Shown here: in pieces, positions 36,569 through 44,201 of the stretch
Layout of the letters: each line of letters begins with the position of its first letter
Position numbering within the stretch: the stretch's first letter is position 1
Assembly (NCBI GenBank): GCA_001769655.1
Contig: MEPC01000024.1
Location: 1 to 64,000, forward strand
Length of the DNA stretch: 64,000 nt
Direction: 5' to 3'
From: Bacteroidetes bacterium RIFCSPLOWO2_12_FULL_37_12
GTDB taxonomy: Bacteria; Bacteroidota; Bacteroidia; 2-12-FULL-37-12
Notes under the pieces: model-generated
Seen by the model: the letters and a program-made list of their open reading frames with translations, nothing else
What the model was told of the DNA's origin: nothing
Databases searched by the model: none
Made by a program: the position numbers and the translations under genes

Positions 36569-37539
36569 GTCAGATTGTGAAAAAACCTATTTTTTTAAGA
36601 TTTCCATTTTAAAATCCCGTTTTAAATTCTATTACAACCCACCAGAAGCATTAAGAGCTTTTCATTTTTTCATGCCGCAAGTCGATATGAAAAATTTACT
36701 GGTGCCACAACACCTCGCATTGTGTCACTTTTTTTCAAAAACAAAATTTTCCCTCCTTGGTTGAGCATATTTTTATAATCCGGTTTCCATTTCTTCAACT
36801 TTTTTAATAATTTTTTAACCCCAACTATTGAAATCGTTCGTCTTAAATTGTAGCAGATAAAAATGATTCCCATCTCTCCGTCCACTTTTTGTAATCCTTT
36901 GAGTAAGGTGTATGTAAATCCCCATTGTCGTTTAATCGTGCCAAAGGTATGCTCGCAAATTTGTTGCCGTCTGTTATAAAGCTCTCTTTGTGTTTTTATT
37001 CTGAAATTATTTCTATCCACAGCATCCTGATTTTCGTTCCGCTCAATTACCCTTCCTCTTCCTTCCGTATTTTTTGTACATTGATTTAATACGGGACACA
37101 TTTGGCAGAAGGGCGTTTTGTAATGTTTCACTCTTGTGGTTCCCCCTGTTTTTCGTTTTTCACTCCGATGACTTTTTTTATACCAGCTCCCGTTGGTTTT
37201 AAGTAGTTGCCCCTGTGGACAGAGGTAGGTATCATTCTTCGGATTGTACTGGAAATTTTCTACGAGATATTTTTTGTCTAAATGTTTTACCGATGGCTGT
37301 TCTCTGAATGCCACAACTGTGGTGATATTTACAAAAATGTGTTCAAGAAGTTCCTGAGAGAACTTATTTTTTTATTTTCCGAATTTTTGATTTCCCTAAA
37401 AGCAAAATACTACCACAGGTTGATTCCAAATTTTTAATTTTCATTCCGCTCTATTTTTTTTTCCTTCCGTATATCGCTTATATTACATACGATTTTTGTG
37501 TATTTTTGCTGGTGAAAGGTAGTTTTTAGACGGACTGCC
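36569..37539 (-). mobile_element. IS1182-type insertion sequence, internally deleted (IS-A)
   Basis: One end begins GTCAGATTGTGAAAAAAC at 36569; the other, read inward from 37539, begins GGCAGTCCGTCTAAAAAC. These match at 12 of 18 positions and are taken as terminal inverted repeats. The element is 971 bp, well short of a full IS1182 element, and only the C-terminal part of the transposase remains. Its left end also occurs at 43539-43582, and its right ~300 bp at 39445-39770. Confidence 0.7.
36670..37314 (-). pseudogene. Truncated IS1182-family transposase (C-terminal part)
   Basis: 214 residues matching the C-terminal half of IS1182/DDE_Tnp_1_6 transposases: NFQYNPKNDTYLCPQGQLL, a Cys-rich YKTPFCQMCPVLNQCTK, the E-containing RQQICEHTFGTIKRQWGF and the FICYNLRRTISIVG tail. 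Full-length relatives are roughly twice as long and carry the first two acidic catalytic residues upstream; that part is missing, so the protein should be inactive. The 37315-37500 stretch upstream contains no further transposase frame. Confidence 0.85.
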
Positions 37540-37585
37540 GTTATCGGTCTTGCTAAGAGGACACAGCGTTTCATAAATTAACATC

Positions 37586-37614
37586 TTGATTTGAGATAAA
37601 AAGTTGTATTTTTG
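37586..37614 (+). promoter_or_regulatory. Promoter placed directly at the HTH-ImmA/IrrE gene start
   Basis: TTG (37586-37588), an 18-bp spacer and TATTTTTG (37607-37614) match the Bacteroidota promoter pattern. The downstream ATG at 37621 is only 6 bp past the -7 box, so the transcript would have almost no leader. Confidence 0.6.
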
Positions 37615-37620
37615 CAATAT

Positions 37621-38799
37621 ATGGTAGAAAAGGCATACATAACGGCAAAGGTCTTTAAATGGGCAAGAGAATCAGCTAAAATGACTGAAGAAGTTGCTAC
37701 ATCTAAAGTTGCCGTTTCTATTGATAAGTTCAAGGATTGGGAAAATGGAGAAGATTATCCGACCATTAGACAGGCGCAGACTTTAGCGAAAGCGTATAGA
37801 AGACCATTTGCATTATTTTTTCTGCCTGATGTACCAACTGATTTTCAACCTCTTCAAGATTTCAGGAAAACAGGCTCAAAAGAATTAAGTACATCTTCAA
37901 TTTTCATAATTCGAGAAATACAACAAAAACAAGCTTGGATTAGCGAAGTAAACGAAGATAATAATGAAAACAAAGTTCCATTTATTGGCAAATTCACAAT
38001 TAGAGATAATCCAGTACTTGTTGCCAATGATATCCTCATTACGCTAAATATCAACCCACTAAATTATAAATCTAATAATCCAATCATCGAATGGATTGAT
38101 AAAGCTGAATCTAATGGGATTTTTATTTCAAGGACTAGTTTTATCCATTCAAGGCTAAAGTTGGACTCAAATGAAATTCAAGGTTTCGCAATTGCAGACA
38201 ACTTTGCTCCTTTTATATTTATTAATTCAGAGGATTGGAATGCTCCTCAATTATTTACTTTAGTTCACGAACTTTCTCACCTTTGGATTGCCGAGACGGG
38301 AATATCAAATGACGTAGAGCCATCAATAAAAAATGCGGGTGATTATAATCCAATTGAATTATTCTGCAATGAAGTTGCTGCAAACGCATTAATGCCTAAA
38401 GAATTCATTGACAGTCTTGACAGTAAGGCTTTTGATAATGCAAAAGAAGTTTTTAAAAATGCTAAAATAATTGGGGTTAGCTCTTTTGCATTATTAGTTA
38501 GAGCATTAAACCTTAACATTATTTCATTAAGTGCATATAAACAATTGAAGCATTTAGCCGACATTGAATATAACGAATTCTTAAAAAGAGAAGAAGCAAA
38601 AAAAATAAAGCAGAAAGAGAAAGAAAAACCAGGCGGGCCAAATTATTTTTTACTGCAACTAAACAGAAATAGTCGATTATTTACACAAACTGTATTAGAT
38701 GCTTTTCGTGGAGGGGTAATTGAACCATCCATGGCAAGTAACTTATTAAATGTTCAGGTAAATAAATTTCCCAAACTTGAAGCACAAATGTACAGATGA
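37621..38799 (+). CDS. HTH (XRE) and ImmA/IrrE metallopeptidase domain protein
   Basis: 393 residues from the ATG at 37621; an in-frame TTG at 37612 lies inside the -7 promoter box and is not used here. An XRE-like HTH at about residues 8-65 is followed by the LFFLPDVPTDFQPLQDFR hinge typical of this family, and an ImmA/IrrE zinc peptidase domain with HELSH at 216-220 and a downstream Glu in FCNEVAANALMP (ligand Glu). Proteins of this type cleave or regulate repressors and antitoxins. The stop overlaps the next gene's start by 4 bp (ATGA), a common arrangement in which this protein is the regulator or antitoxin of a PIN-like DUF4411 toxin. Confidence 0.9.
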   Translation: MVEKAYITAKVFKWARESAKMTEEVATSKVAVSIDKFKDWENGEDYPTIRQAQTLAKAYRRPFALFFLPDVPTDFQPLQDFRKTGSKELSTSSIFIIREIQQKQAWISEVNEDNNENKVPFIGKFTIRDNPVLVANDILITLNINPLNYKSNNPIIEWIDKAESNGIFISRTSFIHSRLKLDSNEIQGFAIADNFAPFIFINSEDWNAPQLFTLVHELSHLWIAETGISNDVEPSIKNAGDYNPIELFCNEVAANALMPKEFIDSLDSKAFDNAKEVFKNAKIIGVSSFALLVRALNLNIISLSAYKQLKHLADIEYNEFLKREEAKKIKQKEKEKPGGPNYFLLQLNRNSRLFTQTVLDAFRGGVIEPSMASNLLNVQVNKFPKLEAQMYR

Positions 38800-39308
38800 G
38801 TATAATTAATAAAAAATTCTGCTTAGATGTTAATGTGCTTATTCAAGCATGGCAAAAATACTACTCCCCAAAAATATGCCCAAGTTATTGGGATATGCTT
38901 AATGAGTTGGGAGCTAATAATATCATCTTCATGCCTGAGATGGTTTATGATGAAATTGTTCGAACAGATGATGATTTGTCAAAATGGTTGAAGTCCAGTA
39001 AAATTCCGATTAGAAAGATTGACGAGCAAGTAACGAAATGTTTAAAAGACATCTATTCAGCTGACCCAAACCACAAATATTTTGTTGATAATACAAAGGC
39101 AAGGTCATTGGCTGACCCATGGGTGATTGCACATGCATTAAGAGAGAACGCAACAGTCGTTACAAAGGAAGAAAAAGTAACAGCATTAAATACTACGAAA
39201 ATTAAAATTCCTAATGTGTGTGAAAATATGAATGTATTTTGGATTAATGATTTTCAATTGATTGTTGAGTTAGGGATTATGTTTAAATGTGAAATGGAAA
39301 CAAAATAA
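38796..39308 (+). CDS. DUF4411 PIN-like protein, putative ribonuclease toxin
   Basis: 170 residues. The first acidic residue is D11 in FCLDVNVLI, with further conserved acids in MVYDEIVRTDDDL and SLADPWVIAHAL (residues near 105-110), which match the PIN-domain acidic site as seen in DUF4411. The family is predicted to cut RNA and commonly follows an HTH-ImmA/IrrE partner, as here with a 4-bp overlap. Toxicity is inferred from the pairing and not visible in the sequence. Confidence 0.85.
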   Translation: MSIINKKFCLDVNVLIQAWQKYYSPKICPSYWDMLNELGANNIIFMPEMVYDEIVRTDDDLSKWLKSSKIPIRKIDEQVTKCLKDIYSADPNHKYFVDNTKARSLADPWVIAHALRENATVVTKEEKVTALNTTKIKIPNVCENMNVFWINDFQLIVELGIMFKCEMETK

Positions 39309-39444
39309 AGCACGAACCGCCAACATATAAGGATTAAACGCAAGCGGGGCAGACGAGCAATTTGAAAGTGTTTTGCTTTCTATTATCTTCGCAGCGTGGG
39401 ACAGAGACAAATTATTAATCCCGCACTGCATTAAGCCGTAACCC
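39309..39444. repeat. attC-like long palindromic repeat B
   Basis: It starts at the DUF4411 stop. GGATTAAACGCAAGCGGGG (39331-39349) opposes CCCGCACTGCATTAAGCC (39420-39437), with a TTGAAAGTGTTTTGCT-containing centre like repeat A. The right end reads GTAACCC and is interrupted by IS-B; GTTATGCCC resumes at 40082. Confidence 0.75.
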
Positions 39445-40081
39445 GTCAGGTTGTGAAAAAACATACTTTTTTAAGATTTCCATTTCAAAATCCCGTTTTA
39501 AATTCTATTACAACCCAACAGAAGCATTAAGAGCGTTCCATTTTTTTATGCGACAAGACGATATGAAAAATTTACTGGTGCCACAACTCCTCGCTTGGTG
39601 TCACTTTTATACAAAAACAAAATTTTCCCTCCTTGGTTGAGCATATTTTTGTTCGCCTTGGCGAATCCGTCCTTTGGCGGATAATCCGGTTTCCATTTCT
39701 TCAACTTTTTTAACAATTTTTTAACCCCAACTATTGAAATGGTTCGTCTTAAATTGTAGCAGATTCACCCCGTTAGATAAATATTATTAACAATTGAATC
39801 GCTACTATTTTTAATTATACCAATCTGAAACAGGTTTGCGAAAATTGTTTCAAGTTTCAAGTTGCTGTAAGATAAAAGATTTTCACCTATAGTAAAGTAT
39901 TATCATAACTTAAAACTTGAACTATGTGCGGATTTCGCAAACCTGTGTCCGATAAGTATAAATAATTCATGGTTGTTTAACGAAGTTGAAATAGGACCCA
40001 AAGTTACCATGTTGAATGAATGAAATTGTTTTTTATTTAGTAATTTTATACGCAAATTATAGAGTTTTTTCACAAACTGAT
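39445..40081. mobile_element. IS1182-type insertion sequence remnant (IS-B)
   Basis: GTCAGGTTGTGAAAAAAC at 39445 is opposed by GTTTTTTCACAAACTGAT at 40064-40081. The first ~325 bp are homologous to the right end of IS-A, including the degraded end of the transposase frame. A 31-bp insertion (39652-39682, containing GCCTTGGCGAATCCG) is present relative to IS-A. The remaining part is unrelated and contains a separate inverted repeat at 39816-39960. No coding capacity. It accounts for most of the 39309-40127 gap. Confidence 0.7.
39816..39960. repeat. 145-bp MITE-like inverted repeat nested in IS-B
   Basis: The left arm contains ACAGGTTTGCGAAA followed by TTCAAGTTTCAAGT; the right arm contains ACTTAAAACTTGAA and TTTCGCAAACCTGT. 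The outermost TATAC/GTATA bases also pair. Arms are about 45-50 bp with some mismatches, leaving a centre of about 50 bp with no open frame. Confidence 0.75.
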
Positions 40082-40127
40082 GTTATGCCCAATGCCAGAT
40101 CGACACCTGTAAGACAATGAAAAATCC

Positions 40128-41504
40128 ATGAAAAACCCAACAAGCATTATTGACCGCTTTGCATATAATACAACGGACTCCATAGAAACACGCTTTTCAA
40201 AAAAGCTTATTTTAATTGTAGCAATAAGTTGTTGTTGTGCCGGAGTAGTGTGGAGTGCAATGTATTTCTTATTTTTAGGAGTTGGGCTGACAATGGTGTT
40301 GCCACTTGTTTTTGTTGTCATTGTAGGCATAACTATCCCAATATCTCATTTTAAGCGTAATCATAAATTCCTAATCTACTCCCAGCTAATTTGCATAACA
40401 TGGGTTTCTGCACTTATTCAATGGAGCATCGGCAGTTTGCATGATTCAGGGATAGTAATAGCATGGAGCTTCTTAGGTCCAGTAGGTGCTTTACTATTTC
40501 TAAAACGAAAACAATCCTATTTATGGATGGCCATGTTCATTTCAATTGTTTTGATTTCTGTTTTAATTGAACCTAAGTGGACGCATGATACAATGAACCT
40601 TACGGAAACTGCACGAAAAATATTTTACATTATGAATTTGGCGTTTCCTGCAAGCGTAGTTTTTATGGCATCTCTTTATTTTGTTTCCAATTTGATCGAA
40701 CAAAAGAATTTGAATTATTCTCTTTTGCGAATAACTGAAAACAAAAACAAAGAAATTCACGACAGCATTACTTATGCAAAAAGAATTCAACAAGCAAAGC
40801 TTCCTCATATAAATGAAATCCAGAAAACATTTCCAAATTCATTTATTCTTTTTAAACCAAAAGATATTGTAAGCGGTGACTTTTACTATTTCCATAAAAA
40901 TGACAAATCCGTTTTCATTGCTTCAGCAGATTGCACAGGACATGGGGTTCCGGGAGCATTAATGAGCATGATTGGTTCAGAAAAAATAGATGACGCTTTG
41001 GCACACACCGCAGACACTTCCGAAATCCTAAGACACCTTAATAAAGGAATAAAAAATTCCCTTCACCAGACAGACAGCATGGAATCTACAAGAGATGGAA
41101 TGGACATCGCACTTTGCTCAGTAAACACAGACGCGCGTATTGTAAAATATGCTGGTGCAAATAGACCAATTTGGATTATACGCAACGGACAGACAGCCGT
41201 TGAAGAAATTAAAGCAACTAAAGCCGCCATTGGTGGTTTGACTGAATACGACCAACAATTTGAAACCCACACCATACAATTTCATCAAGGAGATACCTTT
41301 TACATTTTCTCTGATGGTTACGCTGACCAAGATGGTGGGGACAAAGGAAAAAGATTAATGACAAAAAATTTTAAGCGATTACTATTAGACATACAGGACA
41401 AATCCATGCAAAAACAGGAGGAGTACCTTGACCAATTTGTTGACAATTGGCGCGGCGAAAAAGAACAACTTGACGACATTTTAATAATTGGTGTGCGACT
41501 ATGA
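40128..41504 (+). CDS. Membrane-anchored SpoIIE-type PP2C serine phosphatase
   Basis: 458 residues: about six hydrophobic helices in the first 200 residues, a short coiled linker (NLNYSLLRITENKNKEIHDS), and a C-terminal PPM/SpoIIE phosphatase domain beginning with SITYAKRIQQAKLP. Metal-binding Asp residues are in IVSGDFYYF, SADCTGHGVPGALMSMIG, RDGMDIALC and FYIFSDGYADQDGG, and a final acidic residue in EQLDDILIIGVRL. Such proteins dephosphorylate anti-sigma-factor antagonists or similar regulators in response to a membrane signal. No sigma-factor or STAS partner is next to it. It begins 46 bp after the end of IS-B. Confidence 0.9.
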   Translation: MKNPTSIIDRFAYNTTDSIETRFSKKLILIVAISCCCAGVVWSAMYFLFLGVGLTMVLPLVFVVIVGITIPISHFKRNHKFLIYSQLICITWVSALIQWSIGSLHDSGIVIAWSFLGPVGALLFLKRKQSYLWMAMFISIVLISVLIEPKWTHDTMNLTETARKIFYIMNLAFPASVVFMASLYFVSNLIEQKNLNYSLLRITENKNKEIHDSITYAKRIQQAKLPHINEIQKTFPNSFILFKPKDIVSGDFYYFHKNDKSVFIASADCTGHGVPGALMSMIGSEKIDDALAHTADTSEILRHLNKGIKNSLHQTDSMESTRDGMDIALCSVNTDARIVKYAGANRPIWIIRNGQTAVEEIKATKAAIGGLTEYDQQFETHTIQFHQGDTFYIFSDGYADQDGGDKGKRLMTKNFKRLLLDIQDKSMQKQEEYLDQFVDNWRGEKEQLDDILIIGVRL

Positions 41505-41567
41505 CAGCGGAAAAACAAACAGAAAATCAAAGACCAGGGCTTTACAGGCGTGTGTTGTGTTTTTATT

Positions 41568-42977
41568 TTATTGTTTTACAAATGTTTTAGTGTGTATTAT
41601 ATCCCCTGATTTAAATACGATTACATAATTCCCTTTAGCAAAATGGTCTATACTAAAAGTTTTAAAATATTTTCCGTTATCAGAGGTTTCATCCGTTATT
41701 TGTTCTATAATTCTTCCATCTGATGAAATGACTTGTAACGATAACTTACTTTTTTTATCATATTCCAAAGAAACATTCAAATTGCTAGTTGATGGATTTG
41801 GAAAAACCGAATAAGAAATTTTATTTTTTGTAGCTGTTAGTTGGATGCCTGTACTTTTTTTATTAATGTTCCAGCTAACAACGCTAAAATGAATCGTTGA
41901 ATGGGTATCAACTCTAAGCAGAAATGTTGTATCAATGACTGTTGTAGTAAGCGTATGCATTCCGTTTGAAAGAATGTCTTGATTTAGTTGTATAGAATCA
42001 GTATTATTTGAAATGGTAGCCCCGTCTAATTTCCATGTACTTTTTAATGTATTAGGAACGGGCTTCATTAATTCTGTTAGTTTGAAATCAAGGACTTTGG
42101 TGGAAGAATCTATCGTGGTAGCAATAGGTTGATAACTAACTATAGGATTTGCCAGGAAATGTGTTTTTTCTATAATGGTCTCAGTACAAACACTGCAATA
42201 GGGATAACCGAGATATTGCATTTTACAACCTGTGTGGGGTTTGTACCAAAGCGAAGAGTTTCCTCCGCAACAATGCTGAAAAATTCCTACACCGCTGTAA
42301 CCATTCCAGTTTTTCCATTTAACCAAGGTAGAATCGGTTTCTTTGGTCATATTTGGTTTTTCTTTCGCATACATATCTCCTGCATAATATTCATCAGCAA
42401 GATATGCAAATGAGTGTCCTATTTCATGGGCGACAATTTCATTGCTGGAAATATTTACAGTTGCAGTTGCATAGACACCTCCTGAACCGCCATAATAAGT
42501 TGTATTGGATATAATAAAAACCTGGTCATAGTTTGGAAAATTAGTAGCAAGGGCATTAACAATGTTTGATGTATTGAATGGCACTACTAATCTGTGTATG
42601 CCATAAGAATCAAAGCTACATCCTAAATAAGTATCCGAATTGGAAACAGGAACCTGAGGGGATGCATTACTACAATCACCGGCTGTATTGGGATGTTTTG
42701 CCCCCGATTGGTTTGAAATTACTTTGATAGCAAATACGTTGAAATAGTTTTTATAATTTGACCATGGGGGTTGCGTAAATAAATAATCAACTAAATTTAC
42801 GGCATCCGAAATAAAGCTATCTTGTTCGGTTGAGATATAGCCGTCACCCATTATTACAAGATTGATATACTTATTGAGATTTCCTCTAAGTTGTAAAGTA
42901 TCAACCTGAAAAGATTGTGCTGTTACAAAATTCAGCTTAATAAGCAGAATTAAGCTGAGTTGGATTATTTTTTTCAT
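41568..42977 (-). CDS. Secreted M64-type metallopeptidase with T9SS type A sorting domain
   Basis: 469 residues: signal peptide 1-20 (ending in VTAQ), then a peptidase M64 (IgA-peptidase-like) domain. The opening LVIMGDGYISTEQDSF is typical of the family, and the zinc site is HEIGHSFAYLADEYY, with H184, E185, H188 and a downstream Asp. An Ig-like domain (about 285-375) precedes a C-terminal T9SS tail (about 395-469; YSVFPNPSTSNLNVSL). It should be secreted and proteolytic; the target is unknown. The upstream small lipoprotein gene ends 5 bp before it on the same strand, so they form an operon. Confidence 0.9.
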   Translation of the reverse strand: MKKIIQLSLILLIKLNFVTAQSFQVDTLQLRGNLNKYINLVIMGDGYISTEQDSFISDAVNLVDYLFTQPPWSNYKNYFNVFAIKVISNQSGAKHPNTAGDCSNASPQVPVSNSDTYLGCSFDSYGIHRLVVPFNTSNIVNALATNFPNYDQVFIISNTTYYGGSGGVYATATVNISSNEIVAHEIGHSFAYLADEYYAGDMYAKEKPNMTKETDSTLVKWKNWNGYSGVGIFQHCCGGNSSLWYKPHTGCKMQYLGYPYCSVCTETIIEKTHFLANPIVSYQPIATTIDSSTKVLDFKLTELMKPVPNTLKSTWKLDGATISNNTDSIQLNQDILSNGMHTLTTTVIDTTFLLRVDTHSTIHFSVVSWNINKKSTGIQLTATKNKISYSVFPNPSTSNLNVSLEYDKKSKLSLQVISSDGRIIEQITDETSDNGKYFKTFSIDHFAKGNYVIVFKSGDIIHTKTFVKQ

Positions 42978-42982
42978 TTTTT

Positions 42983-43450
42983 TTATAATTGGATTGTGGT
43001 TAATTCTTTTTTTTCTACGCTTTTTAATGATTCCGAAACCCTGATTTTAGTTGAACTTTCTTTAATCTGTAATCTAATAAAAAACTCTTCTTTTTCCGAT
43101 TCAATAAATTTCGATTTTAGGGTATTGCCTTCCGAATATTCTATATTTTTATATAATGGATGAGGCAAAACAATTGAATTAGTGAGCTTTCCCGTTTCAT
43201 ATACATCTAACGTCAAATAGTTTTCTGTATTCACATTTGTTTGAGCGATCTCTTTAATTTTTCCGGTTGTTTTTGTCTTGCTCAACAGTTCAATTACATT
43301 TTTACCCTGAACCGTATCTTTATTGATTTTGAACACTAAAAAAACGATTGCATAATCGTTCTCATTATTAATGGTGCGTTTATTAATTTCTGCTTTCTTT
43401 GCAAGACAGCACGAGGTCAATACTATTATCAAAAATAAGAAAGTTTTCAT
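42983..43450 (-). CDS. Small putative lipoprotein of unknown function
   Basis: 155 residues with an N-terminal hydrophobic segment ending in a lipobox-like IVLTSC (Cys at residue 13 or 14), which suggests a lipoprotein. The body is beta-rich and charged with no recognised motif. It is the first gene of a two-gene unit with the secreted M64 peptidase (5-bp gap), so an inhibitor, chaperone or surface partner for that protease is possible but not shown. Confidence 0.65.
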   Translation of the reverse strand: MKTFLFLIIVLTSCCLAKKAEINKRTINNENDYAIVFLVFKINKDTVQGKNVIELLSKTKTTGKIKEIAQTNVNTENYLTLDVYETGKLTNSIVLPHPLYKNIEYSEGNTLKSKFIESEKEEFFIRLQIKESSTKIRVSESLKSVEKKELTTIQL

Positions 43451-43538
43451 TGAATTTAATAGAAGGATAAAATAAGATGGATTAAAATCCCATAAGTCGG
43501 TTCATACAGTCGTGTCGTTTTTGAGAGTTTCACCTAAC

Positions 43539-43582
43539 GTCAGTCCGTTTAAAAACTACCTTTCACCAGCAAAAATACATAA
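43539..43582. mobile_element. IS1182-type left-end fragment
   Basis: GTCAGTCCGTTTAAAAACTA and the following CCTTTCACCAGCAAAAATAC match the left end of IS-A (37496-37539) in inverted orientation, differing at about five positions. Only ~44 bp remain. The flank CCTAAC precedes it. It lies in the 206-bp gap between the lipoprotein gene and hipB. Confidence 0.8.
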
Positions 43583-43656
43583 AAAGTGTAATAAATAGCA
43601 CTTTCTTTTACATTTTGAATTAAATTTTGTACTTTTACGCCAAAAAGAGCATTATA

Positions 43657-43869
43657 ATGCACTTCAACAAATTAATTCGAATAATAAAAGAAAGGCGCGA
43701 AACACTGAAAGTAACCCAGGAAACACTCGCAGATCTGTCGGGAGTGGGCTTGCGAACCCTTAAACATTTTGAAAGCGGTAAGGGTAATCCCACCATCAAC
43801 ACCATGCAAAAAATCGCAGATGTTCTGGGAATGGAGTTTACGCTTGAAATAAAGAAAATAAAACCCTGA
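43657..43869 (+). CDS. hipB: HipB-like XRE antitoxin/repressor
   Basis: 70 residues from the ATG at 43657; a longer frame opens at a TTG (43627) inside the promoter-like TTTTGTACTTTTA stretch. It is a compact XRE helix-turn-helix: ERRETLKVTQETLADLSGVGLRTLKHFESGKG, then TMQKIADVLGMEFTL. First gene of a hipB-hipS-hipT order, 5 bp before the next gene. It should bind the operon promoter and complex with the kinase. Confidence 0.9.
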   Translation: MHFNKLIRIIKERRETLKVTQETLADLSGVGLRTLKHFESGKGNPTINTMQKIADVLGMEFTLEIKKIKP

Positions 43870-43874
43870 ACGGA

Positions 43875-44201
43875 ATGAGAAAAGCAAAAATATTTTATAA
43901 AGGAGAGGATGCCGGTGAACTTTCTCAACAAGATGATGGTAGTTTTACGTATCGCTATAATACGTTGTGGTTGGCAACTAAGGAAAAACCGGCAATCAGT
44001 TTGACACTGCCTAAAAATTCGCGGGAATATCACTCAAAATATCTGTTTCCTTTTTTCTTCAATATGCTACCGGAAGGTTCAAACAAACAAGTGGCTTGCC
44101 GCCATTTACGCATTGACCCGGATGATTATTTCGGACTTTTGCTTGCCACTGCACAATACGATACGATAGGGGCTGTAACTGTAAAAAAAATTACAACATG
44201 A
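43875..44201 (+). CDS. hipS: HipS-like protein (detached HipA N-terminal domain)
   Basis: 108 residues equivalent to the N-terminal subdomain of classical HipA: VFYKGEDAGEL-like opening (here KIFYKGEDAGELSQQDDGSF), then YLFPFFFNMLPEGSNKQ and DYFGLLLATAQYDTIGAVTV. In HipBST systems this domain is a separate protein, HipS, which serves as an antitoxin for the kinase. It overlaps the next gene by 4 bp. Confidence 0.88.
   Translation: MRKAKIFYKGEDAGELSQQDDGSFTYRYNTLWLATKEKPAISLTLPKNSREYHSKYLFPFFFNMLPEGSNKQVACRHLRIDPDDYFGLLLATAQYDTIGAVTVKKITT

Noticed and set aside
25317-40081. True chromosomal integron
   Set aside because: No integron integrase is visible and the repeats do not give clear consensus R'/R'' boxes; kept only as a cassette-like hypothesis.
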